A stretch of 64,000 nucleotides of DNA from Apophysomyces variabilis (GCA_002749535.1 MZZL01000409.1:2496160-2560159), one strand, 5' to 3'; shown: positions 11,201 to 25,747, counted from the first letter of the stretch. Notes: a model not told the origin generated them from the sequence alone. Translations and numbers: made by a program.

Positions 11201-13299
11201 TGAGGGGAAGGGATCTTCAATAGTCCATGCAATAGGACATATTCCAAGGGATTAAAGGTTTCTAGCAGACCCTAAACTTCATCTGTGGTTCCATTAAGAT
11301 TTTTCTGTGCTGAATGATTATAAAATGGCCGAACCTTCTCGGAAATCGATATTTCGGAGAATGGCCTTTCCCCACCATACAAGAAGTGTAAGACAGAAGA
11401 CATTGCGCTGACTGTCATAACCCATCTTTTTGCTAGCGGCAATTAAATCGATGGATCATTTACCTGCCCGTTTATGGTCTAACCGGACAAACAGGCTTAG
11501 CAACTATGACAATCCCTTCGCTTTCAATATCGATCAAGAACGAAACCATCAGCCGATAGATAAAGCATAGAGTTCTGACAAATTGGGTAAACTGTGATAC
11601 AGCCATCTTCTTCTGTTGCACATACATAAAGAAATAACGTTTGTTATGCTGAAAATTGTTTACAGCAAGTGCAGGAGAAAGAATATGAAACGTACTGCAT
11701 TTAGTCTTATTTTACTCAGTGAGTCAAAGCTATTTTAATAACACATCAACACTCAGTCAACCTATTTTTGGCGATTGTCACTTCTATCGCGGGTTGCTAT
11801 TTTTTTTTTATTTTCCCTATGAATGATCCATCAATAGCTGGAAAATTTACGTTCCACTTTTGTTTCCTATTCAAAGAGAAATGCACTCTTTAAATGTACA
11901 TTAGGATGATCGTCACGGATAGCCACTGTGTATGAGAAGCCCGGCTATATGACGGGTCAGGGTAATGCATATCGAAGACACGGTTGCTATTAATATGCAA
12001 ACTTCGAAACCAGAAACGTAATTGGCTGAACGGGGAGACGACAACAAATGGGTATTTGTTTGCAATTGGTTATTAGCCGGCATGGGAGAGCTCAAGGTTA
12101 CTCGGTGCGCTTTCCAATTAAGGCAGAAACGTACCGAAAATGATAGAAAGAGATGTAACTGCTGTTGCAGTTAATAAAGCTTTTCACTGCAAACCGCATT
12201 AACTTGGTCTCAATTGTTCTGTCAATTGCCACATCTGTCACTAGCGAGAGTTGCATGAGAGGGCTAGACTGTGTTATTGATTCAGGTCATATTGCCATTT
12301 ACTTACGTCTTGCTAAGCTGCGCTTTGTGTTTGTACTGCAACTACGGATGATTCAAAAACAATAATAGGCTGGAAAGAAATTATCAAGGTTCAAATCTTG
12401 CACAACCAGAACACAAGTCGGGTTCATTATGCAATCAAGGAGTTTTCAGATTCATAACAGCGTTCAAAATCTAAGCAATTACAAGATCACTAAGGCTCCT
12501 CTTTCTAATGTTTTTACTATGGCAAAGTAATGGTACAAAAAGAATTTCAGCTGCAAACAATTTTACGTTTTGGTGCACAAGCTTTCCTTGCTGTGATAGC
12601 GGAGCAGAGCTTCCATTTAATAAGGCGATAAAAAATTTCGATTTGTTGGATTTCGGGCATGAACCAAATGAGAGAACGAGCGTAGAGGCTGACCATAAAG
12701 CACATCTTAATCACGAACGTTAGGGTGAATGAACCTGTATGCTATTCAAATAAGGTATGCCTATACTTTACTTATTTGATGACGGAATTTTTTACGCATG
12801 CGTTCGATCAGTCCATTCCAGTGAAGAGCATAGATCGACATGGTCACAAGAGAGGCTGATTAAAACATCTGTCAACAATGCTGCAGTATGGGGCTTTTCA
12901 AGGAAATAGAGGCAATGCCGTCTGCTCGGACAGAGATGGAGAACGAAATCTGATCTTTAGGATACGACCGTCCGAGCCTTGTCATGGTAACATCCCCCTA
13001 GTAACACAGACAAACCCTCCTACTTGTCAGTTTTTTCTATACTCCGCCGGCTTGACCGGCAACGAGTAAAACCACCAAGGTTTTTACATCGAAAAAAGGT
13101 CCTTATTTGAAAGAAAAGCGAGGCGTGAAAAACAGGAATGATTCATATGAGAACAAAAAGCTGTTGTGGTTAGAGGAAATGAAACGGCAGCAACAACGGC
13201 GCATATCCCCTAAAGCTTGCATTTTACGTAAAAATTTTTTCCATGTTTTAGTAATAAAGAACACCTTAACTTGTTTCTCTACATACATCTTAAAGCCAA
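8263..13299. other. Gene-poor 5-kb region
   Basis: About 5 kb without a gene I can support. Open frames are short (at most about 100 codons) and none shows a recognisable domain. The longest, on the minus strand at 10479-10787, encodes 102 residues rich in Pro, Leu, His and Arg, but has no neighbouring exons and no recognised family. No tRNA-like pair of A and B boxes, tandem array or long inverted repeat was seen by eye. The first 150 bp are the kelch gene promoter and the last few hundred the bZIP promoter. Confidence 0.5.
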
Positions 13300-14560
13300 A
13301 TGTGCACGACACAACAATTCTTATTTCAATACTTTGATCAAGAGAGCGATTTCGGAGTTGAGGATGAGAATGGCGAACGACAGCGTAAACGGAAACGCCC
13401 TGGAAGAAAACCTAATCCACCTTCATTGCAAGCACGGCGAGCGCAAAATCGGGAAGCCCAAAAAGCGTTCCGCGAAAGGGAGCAATTGCGGAGAAAAGCT
13501 AGAGAGGAGCAATGGTTACGAGATTCGAAAGAACTTGCCGAGCTTCGTCGACGCGTCGCTAAAGCCGAATACGAGGCACAGTATTTGAAAGGCTACGTCT
13601 TGCATATGGTTGAAGCGTGTATTCGACGATTTGGAGGTGTCCCTGTTGCTTGGGTTCCGAGATCGAACATGGATCTTGATTCCATACCAACCGTACTAAA
13701 GTCAATGCTGGACAGCGAAACGAATTACATCCTCAGTTTAAATGAAACGTCTAAGAAGTGTAAACATAAGAAACAGCGGCAACAACAACAGCATCCAGCA
13801 CCATCATCATCAGTATCATTACACCTACCGCAGCAGAACGAGCAGCATCACTCGACCCAACAACAGGAAGAACAGTGGGAACCCCAACCGTATCAGCAGG
13901 AACAGCAGGGGCGACAAAAGGAGCAGCAGCACGAAGAACCATCCCGAGAGGAGCAACCCGAAGAAGAACAGCATAAACAACAGCAACAGACCGTTTCAGA
14001 GTCTGCACTGTCTCCATTTCTGTCTATCCAAAGGCGAATGCCTGCTTTGGTTATTCATACATTATCAGAATCACCGGTTTCAAGAGATATTAAAGAAATG
14101 GAAAATTGGCCGCGGCTACAAGCCGTTCACATGGTTCGATTGCAACTAAAGATGCTCAACGTTCTTGGTGATATGAGTAAAAAAGTTTTGTATCCCAGTA
14201 AGTTCAACCGCGAAAAGAAAGAAAAAAATGGAAACACGGGACAGTAACCTCTTTCCTACACCACTAGCGGAACTTCAACGTACAATTCCCCATGATCCGC
14301 GAATTGACTATGTTCCTAACGCTGCGATGCGGGATCGCTTTATATTATTTCAAGGACTTTATGATGTCGATGAATGTTTTCAGATACTGACGACATCGAC
14401 TGTGTTTCACGGTGGTGATGTGAGAAGTGGACTTAATTGGATAGTAGACCCTGTATTCACGGAGAAATATTGGTTCCTATCCCACCATGTCCTGGAACCA
14501 TGCCTGACCTCGCCCTACCTAACCAATAATTGTACCTTGTTAAGTTTGAACAGCGAATGA
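13300..14560 (+). CDS. Yap/Pap1-like bZIP transcription factor with Q-rich linker and DUF3425-like C-terminus
   Basis: The basic region at residues 30-75 includes QARRAQNREAQKAFREREQ, which matches the Yap1/Pap1 signature (NRxAQxxFR) and is followed by a leucine-zipper-like helix. A linker of about 85 residues is extremely rich in Gln and Glu. The C-terminal part has PHDPRIDYVPNAAMRDR, FHGGD and EKYWFLSHH, the layout of the fungal bZIP-associated DUF3425 domain. The two parts lie in different frames; the only phase-consistent join is a 43-bp intron at 14202-14244 with the weak donor GTTCAA, giving 405 residues. If unspliced, the protein ends at 14247 and loses the C-terminal domain. Yap proteins regulate redox and metal stress genes, but the target here is unknown. 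Confidence 0.75.
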
Positions 14561-14772
14561 GTGATAAACATGGAACTGTTTCTATGTATAAACGTGAGTG
14601 AAATCACACGATGAAGTCATTGTATTCATCCACTTGACAATGGTGGGGTCTTGTGGTACCTAGAGCGTCAGGCACGGTAACATGTGCATATCCGCCAGAA
14701 AAATGTCCGACTTGTGTAAGCCAAACTGCAAACTCAGCCTTTATCGCCCATTTGGCGCGTTTTTGGTAGCCA

Positions 14773-14792
14773 AGAGAGAGAGAGAGAGAGAG
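14773..14792. repeat. (AG)n microsatellite
   Basis: Ten uninterrupted AG dinucleotides in the intergenic region between the bZIP gene and the Kre9-like gene. Confidence 0.9.
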
Positions 14793-15187
14793 CGTGAGAG
14801 ATCCATGTCTTTCATATGTTCCTTTTGTTTATGTGGCTGCGGTTGCAGAGAGAACAGGAAGGCTTTGGTTGAACTGAGCCTTCTCACGAGGACTTCTTTG
14901 TTTGTGCTAAAGTGTAATCATAGCAAAGAAAGACAAAATAGCAAGGTTTTTGCTTTGTGTAGTACAAGCTAAACAGACCGAACCCTGGAGAGAGCGGCAA
15001 CTATTAAAAGTAACGTGATGATTAAAAAAGAAACTTTTAAGCTACAGAGCTTCATGCAGACGCAAACAGTCAAAGCATCCTCTTTACACAAATGGTTCAA
15101 AGTAACTTATTTTTAGCATTAAAAAAAAAGAGGGCATTCCTAGTCAAACGGAATGAGCTGAATAAGTCTCAAGCCTATTTGCATCAG

Positions 15188-15195
15188 TATAAATA
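15188..15195 (+). promoter_or_regulatory. TATA box of the Kre9-like gene
   Basis: Perfect TATAAATA, 80 bp upstream of the ATG at 15275. The leader between them is rich in CA and CACACA, as in strongly expressed fungal genes. This is the clearest core promoter in the window. Confidence 0.65.
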
Positions 15196-15274
15196 GGGCC
15201 AAGTATGAAGCGACATAGCCATCAGTTCAATACACACATCAATCCAACAAGCACACACACAAAAACCTAGCAAT

Positions 15275-15771
15275 ATGTACTTCTCCACCTTATCTTCTCT
15301 TGCACTTGCCTTGGTCGCTGCTGTCTCGGTCCAAGCGGCCCCATTGGAAGCTAGGGCTCCTGCTGCATGCCTCGGTTTCCGAATTACTTCACCAACCCAA
15401 TCAGGTCTCCAATGGACCTATGGACAGGTACCTAAGGCATTCTTGACCAAAAGCTTTGTGATGCTGATAGCTTTTTTTTTTCTTAGTGCTATGCTGTTAG
15501 CTGGGATCTTGGTGCAAGCAAAGTTAAGACCATTAAATCCATTGATCTGTATGACGCCAAAACCAACAAGAAGGTGGTCACCGAAATCTCGAATATCCCA
15601 GCTTCCAATGGCTGGAGCGGAAATTTCCAATTGCAACTTGACGAGGATGACCTCGAATCTGGAGACTACTATTTCAAGGTCAATGGCGACGCAGGCGGCC
15701 GTGCCTGTATTTTGGACAGTGTGAAATTCCATGTCACTGTTAACCCTAACTCTCCCCCTTCTCAGTGCTAG
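15275..15771 (+). CDS. Small secreted Kre9/Knh1-like (Ser-Thr-rich GPI family) protein
   Basis: Two exons, 15275-15427 and 15487-15771, giving 145 residues. The start MYFSTLSSLALALVAAVSVQ is a signal peptide, with a Kex2-like basic site (LEARAP) shortly after. The mature part has FRITSPTQSG, WTYGQCYAVSWD, NGWSGNFQLQLD and SGDYYFKVNGDAGG, the pattern of the Kre9/Knh1-like N-terminal domain that is found in many fungal cell-wall proteins. Four Cys remain in the mature protein and there is no hydrophobic C-terminal tail, so it is likely freely secreted or wall-associated. Domain assignment is from memory of the family and is moderately sure; the function in wall assembly is inferred. Confidence 0.8.
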
Positions 15772-16230
15772 ATATAACTTATAAATAAACATCTGTATAT
15801 ATATATATATATATAAACCACTTGTTGCCTTCATTTTTCTTTATTGTTGGTATAATGGGACCCATAAAAAGCTAACGTTAACAAGTCCATTTGACGTACA
15901 ATAGTCCATGGTCATGTGCCTTTGAGTATATCGGTCAGTTATCGTTGTGGACCAGGCGGAGGACGTCGAGGAAACCCAGGTGGAGGAGGGGGCACGCCAG
16001 ATGGAGGGAAAGGATTCATTTTTTGGACGACGCGGGAATATCAGTTTAGCGTCTAACGACAAAGATGTGCACAGCTTTTATGTCTTTTATAAAGTTGTCA
16101 AACGGACAAGACAATGTCGTCAATCGGCAAAGGCGGATTCAACGATCTCTCCTTGCTAGTCTTGATTGCTTCATTATTCTTTTGATGTTGTCAGAACGCA
16201 AAGCAGATTATCTTAATTGTTTTATTATAC
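15772..16230. other. Intergenic region between convergent genes, with (TA)n repeat
   Basis: Convergent 3' ends of the Kre9-like gene and YME1. A (TA)n microsatellite lies at about 15796-15814. A short plus-strand frame around 15955-16040 is Gly-rich but has no start codon or partner exon, so it is not called as a gene. Confidence 0.5.
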
Positions 16231-18520
<2,290 letters not shown>

Positions 18521-19721
18521 GTGTCGGTGCTTCAGGTGGCTATTTCGCAGGCATGCCGGTCCCTAATGCAGATAGGTTTTGAGATTAGCGAATCGGTGTA
18601 CGTAAGATGGCTACATTGATAGGTATAGAGTCCAGCCTCGTAGAAAGTGTCGAGTATCTTGGCGACCTTGAAGTAGAATTGACATATCTGATAAAATTCG
18701 AAGCCTCGGTCGCTACTGCTGCAAGCTAACATGGCCATCGATGAGTACAAAAGCCACGCAATGGTCGACATGACCCACCTGCTGTGTAAACGAGAAAGTG
18801 CCACGAGGATTCATTAAAGGAAACGAGAAATAAACAAGAGGATGGAGTGAAAGAGGGGAAGACCGTGAGTGGATTCTTTGTGCGTCGTTTTTGCGTGCCC
18901 AAGGTTGTGCCTTTATGGACAGATTCCCCACTGGGGGAGCCAGTTAAGCAATGTTACACTAAGAAAAGCTAGCCAATGACGTCAGTAACATCGAGACGGG
19001 TTTTTTTTCTTTGAATGTTGGTCTGTGGTCTGCGATTGGCAAAAAAACGATTTGTATCGGCACAAGGTCTAAATTCATTACTGATTGATTCAAATGAAAC
19101 AGATCTTTAGAATCTTAGCATACGATTAAATCTTCTAAAGAAATGTCTATACGACTTTTTTGCGGGACACATCTGGTTATACAACGGAAACTCAAAGAAT
19201 CGCTATATAATGCCTGCAGCTTGGATAGAGGAAGTATTTTTTAGGTAGTGCTGTTTGTATCGGTCTGTTGCGTGGTTTTCCGTGTGGGGAGCTCTCTCCC
19301 ATTAACAGCTTAGCGAACGTGGAAACTTGACCCAAAGACGAAGACATGGATATCTGTGGCTAAATTTGGATGCTCGTCTTTTCTTAAGTATCGAAATCTG
19401 ATTTTGGTTTGCCCATATGGTATCATATCGTTCATTCGGTAAAAATGAGGAAAGATCTTGGATATAAATAAAACATCCGTAAACTGTAATGCAGCATTAT
19501 TTTAAGTTTAAGACAGAAATTCTTGTTTAGATACCTTTATATATGTTGCAACAAAAACAGCGCACCAAATTGTCGCGCCCCTAGACCCAAATATGGTAAG
19601 GGCGGCTTCCCACATGGCCATGACATCGCCATGACTTCATCGCAAAAGAAACAATAAACGATAAAAGGATACCGACCGGCCCGCCGATGTAGACGTCTGT
19701 TTCTTTTCCTCCAAAAAGACA
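18521..19721. other. Divergent intergenic region upstream of YME1 and the LEA-like gene
   Basis: About 1.2 kb between divergently transcribed genes, so it should hold both promoters. Open frames are short and have no coding character. A 5' UTR exon of YME1 may lie near 18.6-18.9 kb, but no protein evidence requires one. Confidence 0.5.
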
Positions 19722-20160
19722 ATGTATGCTACTCGAGCTTTCTCGCCTCGTGCCGTTCGTTCTTTCTTTGGTCGCCGCTTATACACAACAGATGGCCCTG
19801 GCTCTGGTCCAACCAACAGAGGGCCAAAGAACAACAACAATCTTATTTTGGGACTTATCGCAGCAAGCGCTGTAGGGTATTATTTTTACAGAAGACAAAG
19901 AGGTAGCGGTAGAAAACTTGAAAGGCTGGCTTCTAGCTGGTACTAACCTTGTTTTATCAGGACCAAGTGAAAAGATGAACGATGCCTATGGACAAGCCAA
20001 GCAGGCAGTTCAAGGCAAAGTTGATGAAATTAAAGGTGCTACACAGGAGAAACTAGAACAAGCAGGATCCAATGTCGAATCATTGAGGAAACAAGGCATC
20101 GATGCTGTTAAGGACAAGGGTCAAGAAATTAGAGATAAGGTCAAAGACGTGTCCAAGTAG
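19722..20160 (+). CDS. Small mitochondrial-type single-pass protein with LEA-like helix
   Basis: Two exons, 19722-19902 and 19961-20160, giving 126 residues; the intron has a textbook branch site TACTAAC. The N-terminus MYATRAFSPRAVRSFFGRRL is a strong mitochondrial presequence. A short transmembrane helix (LILGLIAASAVGYYFYRRQRG) follows. The C-terminal 70 residues are a charged amphipathic helix with repeats such as QAKQAVQGKVDEIKGATQ and SLRKQGIDAVKDKGQEIRDK, reminiscent of LEA/DUF883-type stress proteins. The family is not firmly recognised. A protective or structural role at the mitochondrial inner membrane is only an inference. Confidence 0.75.
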
Positions 20161-20390
20161 ATTCATGCATGCTGAAATTAAAATTGTTAAGCATAAGTAA
20201 AAAATGAACTTTGATGAACAATCAACAAAGCAGCCTTATTGTACCATGTGTTTTAGACCAAACCTCAATAATTCTTGAAACATCCTTTCGCTTCCCTTTT
20301 TGCCTCTTAAGTCTTAAATTTGGTAGTCGCCTTAGGATGGACAATTCAAACAGTCCTGTCTTTTTCTTTTTGCGCATCCGTTTTTTTAAT

Positions 20391-23300
20391 TTATTTCTTT
20401 TTCAATGGCGTTGGTGTTTTACACCGCCAAAGTACAAAGGGTGGCTCGGAGCCTTTTCCCTTAAACCCTGCTGTTGTTTGTTTCTGCGGTCGGCAGCTGC
20501 AATAAAACTGGGGTTGTTCCGCTATAATTGCCTCTACCCCACCCTGGAGTAAAGCGACACGAGGAAAACCTTTATGAATAAGCTGGCCTGTGTACTATAG
20601 ATACAAGTATCAGTTATTACAGCTTCTCTGTGTGCAACCACTTTCTTTCCAAGCTTTAAGTTTCACTTACTTCAGCGGCAAGTTGTTGTTGGTTCCTATC
20701 GGTTACCACGATGTGATACTTGCGATTTAGCTTGCGGAGGACATTGGTATAGCTATCAAGTTGACCAGCCTGAACACTCATAGAGGACGGAACATGACCT
20801 CGAGCGAATCTAATCATCACGGATATCGTTCATCAAGAACAGTAATCTTACAGCCATCACTTACTCTTGTTCTGATCTGATGTCAAGTACCAAGGTGTAT
20901 GGTAGTATTTTGGAGATATCTTGCACGCCGAGACGAGGCGCAAGTTCCTTCTTCTTAACTTCTATAGGTACTGGCTCTTCCCACCATCGATAAACCTGGA
21001 ATATTGCTAAGATTACAGATTTTTCAATGGCATTGGCTTGGAGCATACCTTTTCCAGTCCGGTATCCTGGTCATGAACACGCGCAGAAAGGCTAGGAGGA
21101 GTGACTTTGCACATAGTCATGGCACTTTGAACACATTTTTCAATGTCGACTTTCGGGAAACTTTCGGAAAACAGGGTAATGCAGTCATCAAACTCATAAG
21201 TCAAAAGTACTTCTCGAATTTGCCGGAGAATAGCAATCCCGGCAAATAATGGCAAAGAGGTTGGACCAACTAGAATCTTGTCCCACAGATGATATATTTT
21301 ATCAAGAGGAAAGACGTCTAATCATGCAGTGAGAAAGAAAGCTTCCAGAAGTATTCCAAGCACACGTTTGCTTACGAGTAAAAAGCGTTAAAAACCAGGG
21401 AATCGCATATAAATCGGGCATGAACTTGATCGTTTCTAAATGACTTGACAGTGCTGGATCATGATAGCTAAGCAGATGACGGAATATTGCCAGATACTCT
21501 TGCAAAACGGATGTATTGTCTGACAGGAAGAAGTTATTAAGAAACCTTGGTATGAATTTCTGTAAACATGCGAATGCAATCGCCTCATCGTTAAAATTGA
21601 GAGTCAGGAACGGTGCGCAAAGAGAGTCCAGGCCTAGAATATCCACGTTCAGGTTTTCGATGAGGGAAAACGGATGATCCATTACCTTGCCAGTACACTA
21701 AGTTACTGTTAGCAGAAACCCAAGCTTTTAAAAGCTTTCGTAGCTTCTCGTGTCCGACAGATGACGCTAAGAGCTGATTATACTGATGGCATCGCGGCAC
21801 ATCTAACTATGTGTTATCAAAATGCTTCAACAGCGGCGTACCGCCTTTACCAACTTCAATCTAATCGGCGAATACGAGTTAGAAAATCTCTATATCATCG
21901 TTTTTCTGTTATACCTGACGATCTGTTTCCGTGTCGTTGTGTTTGTCCACTTGATCGTATTGATATTCGATATCGCCTCCCACACCCAAAACGGCAGCCC
22001 ATACCTTTCCGCGCAAAAATGGTGGGATATCCACTTTAGCATGATGTAATATTTCCTTGCGAGATGCAGGGTATTGCCATAAAAGCTCTGAGAAGAGCAT
22101 CTGACGATGGTACTGATAGTTGATATCTTGCTCCCTCAAAAACAGTGGCAGCTTCGAGTTGTTACTTTGCGTAGGGGTGGATGGTGTCGGACTTCCCAAA
22201 GACAATGATGAAGCCGAGGCGGATCGACTCATGCCTGACAATGATAACGTTCGGTTCAGCGATCGTGAAGTAGATGGCGTAGTAGGTGTTGTGAGCGGAC
22301 TGAACGCATTAGCCGCTGGCGGATTAGCGGACGCTATATCATCTGCGTATAAGAAGTCATCCGAGGTATCATCTTCATCAGTGGCACTGCTGTCAGCATT
22401 ATTGTTTCCGTTATCTAAGAGGAAGTTCACATCATTTTCGTCCACCACCATAAAATAGTCGGTATCCCATTCGAATCTGTCCGAATTGGGCCGGCCCTCC
22501 TCCAATCTCTGGTAGAGTTCCTTGAAGCTGAGTACATGGACAGCATCCGAGTATAATTGAGCTGTGTCCATCGCGCTGGATCCAATTTCATTCGTATCAG
22601 TGAAACATACACGCGGTAATCGCTCGATCACTGGTGTAGACAGGAAAACGCCCCTTTTCACTAAATCCAGTTCTACATCTCCTCCTGCCAAGCGCCATAG
22701 ATAATATACCTGTGATGCCGGTAAACCCTGCAACACATCTTTTCTCTGATTGTTGTTCCCGTTTTCAGCGTGATCCAACGTGTCACAAGCCAATATCGGC
22801 GCTTGTACCCAACCTGAATCAATTATTTGACCTGATAGAAAGGACGACGACAAAGCTTGACGAACGGAAAATCGCCGATGAATGGAAGGTTGAAGCAATG
22901 ATACAATGAATTTATGAAAAGATTTTACTTCCTCAGCATCTACGCCATCTTCGAAGTTGCCTTGCAAAAATCTTAGCACGGTTTCGTTAATATCCAATGA
23001 CCCAATATCCTCATGGTTCCATATATTGTCCTGTTCCGTTGCCCATTCTGCCATCGTAACTAGAGACTGAAATATGAGGCTGATATCGGATGTAGTCCAG
23101 AATGAGTTGCGTGTGTACTGTTCTACAAGCATCACTCCTACAGCCCAACAATCTCGCTGACCTCATTATAAGTATAATGCCAAAATCTCTTTGTCAGAGT
23201 AATTATCCGTACTTTTTCATCATATTGCATATTTTCGAAAAGTGTTTCGGGAGCCATGTATGGAGGGTATCCGATGGGAAACTCGACATCGGCACCTTTG

Positions 23301-23978
23301 CCGGTCATGTAATACATGCCATATCTAAACAATTTGATGCGATTCTGTCCAATGGAAACTGTGAGTGCCATTTTATGTATAGGATCCCTGACCTTCGCAT
23401 CCAACAAGACATTGTGAGGGGCTAATGCCGCGTAATACACATCGTTGGCTTGTAGATAATTTAAAGCCGAGAAGATCTCAACCGCCCACTGTCGTAAGAC
23501 GCTGACACGAATGGTTAACTTAGAAAAGAAAAAGAGCGGTTACTTCTTCTGTACCTCATGGGCTGTCTATCCTTATTGCGTGCCTTCTGCAAGGAATAGT
23601 CATGATACTCTGACACCACGAAGATCCTATCTATAAGGTATTACCTAGCCTTTAGTTTTAAGGCCTATTCCCGATGTGTCTATCCTGTGCTATTCTTTAC
23701 CGTGTTTCCCTCGATGAACTTCGACATATTGACATAAATGGGGATGAACAAACGACTACAACGGTCGCATTGTGAATGATTATGTTGTTAAGAGGACATT
23801 ATACCTTCAGCAATTGAAAGCGTCCGGCTATTTGCGATGAGGCGGACAGGGCGAGGTGTCCAGATTGAGCCAGAGCTTCTGAGGTCCGTGCCGATGCTAT
23901 AAAATTATATGATGCCAATTTAGGTGTCGGCCTATCATTGTGGACCTTAATGTCATTGGCGTTGGCAAACAACGCCAT
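20391..23978 (-). CDS. TBCK: TBCK: pseudokinase + TBC (Rab-GAP) + rhodanese protein
   Basis: Twelve exons: 23978-23805, 23755-23701, 23630-23555, 23501-23213, 23156-21915, 21860-21851, 21802-21686, 21633-21376, 21317-21049, 20995-20865, 20809-20671 and 20594-20391; 987 residues. The kinase-like part has [22 protein letters not shown] and [12 protein letters not shown] (no catalytic HRD Asp), so it is a pseudokinase. The TBC domain has [40 protein letters not shown] and [21 protein letters not shown] rhodanese-like domain ([19 protein letters not shown]) ends the protein. The order matches animal TBCK throughout. A Ser-rich insert of about 120 residues separates the kinase and TBC parts. Exon 6 is only 10 nt but restores IEVDVPRC. 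In animals TBCK belongs to the FERRY mRNA/endosome complex and affects mTOR signalling. Confidence 0.92.
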
Positions 23979-24110
23979 TGTTGAAGCAGCAGGTTGGAAA
24001 GACGGGGTGAAGGGCCTCGTCTTGGAAGAAAAACCCAGCCGCCTATTTAAAGTCCGCAGATATGCACATCGTTGCTCCCTTTTCATTTTTATTGCTATCA
24101 TTATCTTTTG

Positions 24111-25747
24111 TTACAGATTTGCACAAAGGCTTTTGTATGGCAAATAAGTGCAAATATTCATAAGCAAATCTTTCATGACAGTGGTGGGTTTGACCACTTG
24201 CGTCCTGTCCATTAGACGCGCCGAACCATCCAGAGCACTTGCCCAATGAAGTACTTCCAACCTTGACGGACTGACATTTATCGTTGAAAATCCATACCCT
24301 TCATAACGAGAAGCCAACCATTCCGGCTCCTGTTTGCTACTAGCAATAGGATCAACGCCCTCGTAATTTCCTGCATTCCCAGAAATGACTTGGAAGAAGG
24401 AACGTGGGTTAAAATACGAGTAGGATTGTAGTTGATTCTGTGCAAGGGGATATGTTCGCTGATAATTATGTTTGTGTCCGCTAAAAATGACGTTACAACA
24501 ACAAAAATTTGCTTGACTCTTATTACCAAAGGTAAAGATCCACGCCGTACTGGAGGAATATGTCTTCAAGTGCGTCCCGCAAGACCTGTCCTCTTGTGCT
24601 ACAATCCGGATCTTCCAATGGAGTGCAATATAAAGGACGGTGGCCGATTACTACTATCCATCGCGTTTTCCGGTCCATTCGAGCACGTTCTAAATCTCGG
24701 ACTATCCAGTTCTGTGCTGTTTTAATTTCTTCAATAGACGTGTTGAAATAGACCTCTGTTGATATGGATACGAGATGCAATGACTTGTAGTTTAACGAGT
24801 ATAGCATAGGGTTTTCAAAGTCTGAGTCCCGATAAGGTAACAGATCAAACCTAAAATATGTATATAGAAGGCATTTCTATTAAATAAGAGCAGAAGTCTT
24901 TTTCCTTTTCCCTTCCGTTTACCTGTTTCTATAATGTGAAAAGTTATATGCAACTTCATGGTTGCCTACTGTTGTCAAAACAGGTAAGTTGGCATAGATA
25001 GGCTCAACAAAATTCATATATTGATCTCCCTTTACGCCGCCAAAATCTGCGAGATCGTAACCCTGATCACCAAGAACTGTAACGAAATCATACTGGTGGG
25101 AGGCGACAGCTCGTAGAATACTTGGTCTTGCCGCTGCATTGGCCAGTCCCTAAAAGTCGCGGTCACATTAGTTTATGCATCAAGACTTGGACCATTTCCA
25201 TAACCAACCATGTCTGCCATAGCAAGAAAGGAGAAGCGCTCATCATAATTTGTGTGAAATCCAAATATATCACTCCAAAAAGATCCATCTTTTGTAAAGC
25301 TTGCAACTTGGTAGTTGTAAACTCCTTGCTCTGCTAATGGAAAAGATTGGAGTACATGTTGATAAATCGTACGAGCTTCCACCCCGCCGTCGGTAAAACC
25401 CCAGTTCTAGTTTGCTGTCTTAGCATCGGAACCAAAGAGATGCTCTTTTTCTATACCTTGCTCTCTGTAACAAGTGTTGCTGCTTGATCAATATCTTTCC
25501 GCCAATATTTCAGCAAAACGCTGTTCACAGAGGTCATGGTTGTGAATTGAACACGAAAAGCTTTCCCGTTAGATGCCCAAGTTAAAAGAACCTGCTGCGG
25601 CTCTTCAGGTACACGGGTTCGGTTCCAATCGTCCTGACTATTGTACAGGTCAAGAAGGGCAGGCTGCCTGGGACCACCAGTGGTAACATTGTCTGCACGA
25701 ACAAACAAAGAAAATGCTAACCAGCTAACGAGATACAATACATACAT
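24111..25747 (-). CDS. Secreted purple-acid-phosphatase-like metallophosphoesterase
   Basis: Five exons: 25747-25457, 25406-25209, 25149-24923, 24850-24527 and 24480-24111, giving 469 residues. A signal peptide (MYVLYLVSWLAFSLFVRA) is followed by a fibronectin-III-like N-terminal domain (QQVLLTWASNGKAFRVQF). The metal ligands of the purple acid phosphatase fold are all visible: DMG, GDQGYD, GNHE, GHRP and GHKHNYQR. The second splice uses the donor GTTGGT and restores the invariant DMG. Several N-glycosylation sites are present. Expected activity is hydrolysis of phosphomonoesters outside the cell or in the vacuole. The gene ends only 133 bp from the start of TBCK, transcribed in the same direction. 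Confidence 0.9.

Larger units (their letters stand above)
14561..15274. other. Intergenic region with GA repeat; promoter of the Kre9-like gene
   Basis: About 710 bp with no gene. It contains a pure (AG)n microsatellite at 14773-14792. The downstream part is the promoter of the secreted-protein gene, with a TATA box and a CA-rich 5' leader just before the ATG. Confidence 0.6.

Noticed and set aside
12388..12402. GGTTCAAATCTTGC resembles a tRNA B box
   Set aside because: No matching A box or foldable cloverleaf upstream at the required distance.
15955..16040. Gly-rich plus-strand frame
   Set aside because: No start codon in frame and no exon to join it to; lies between convergent genes.
23158..23440. 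Possible short intron in TBCK inside [15 protein letters not shown]
   Set aside because: Its GT-AG ends would remove 34 nt and break the frame; the sequence reads through in phase as a short insertion.
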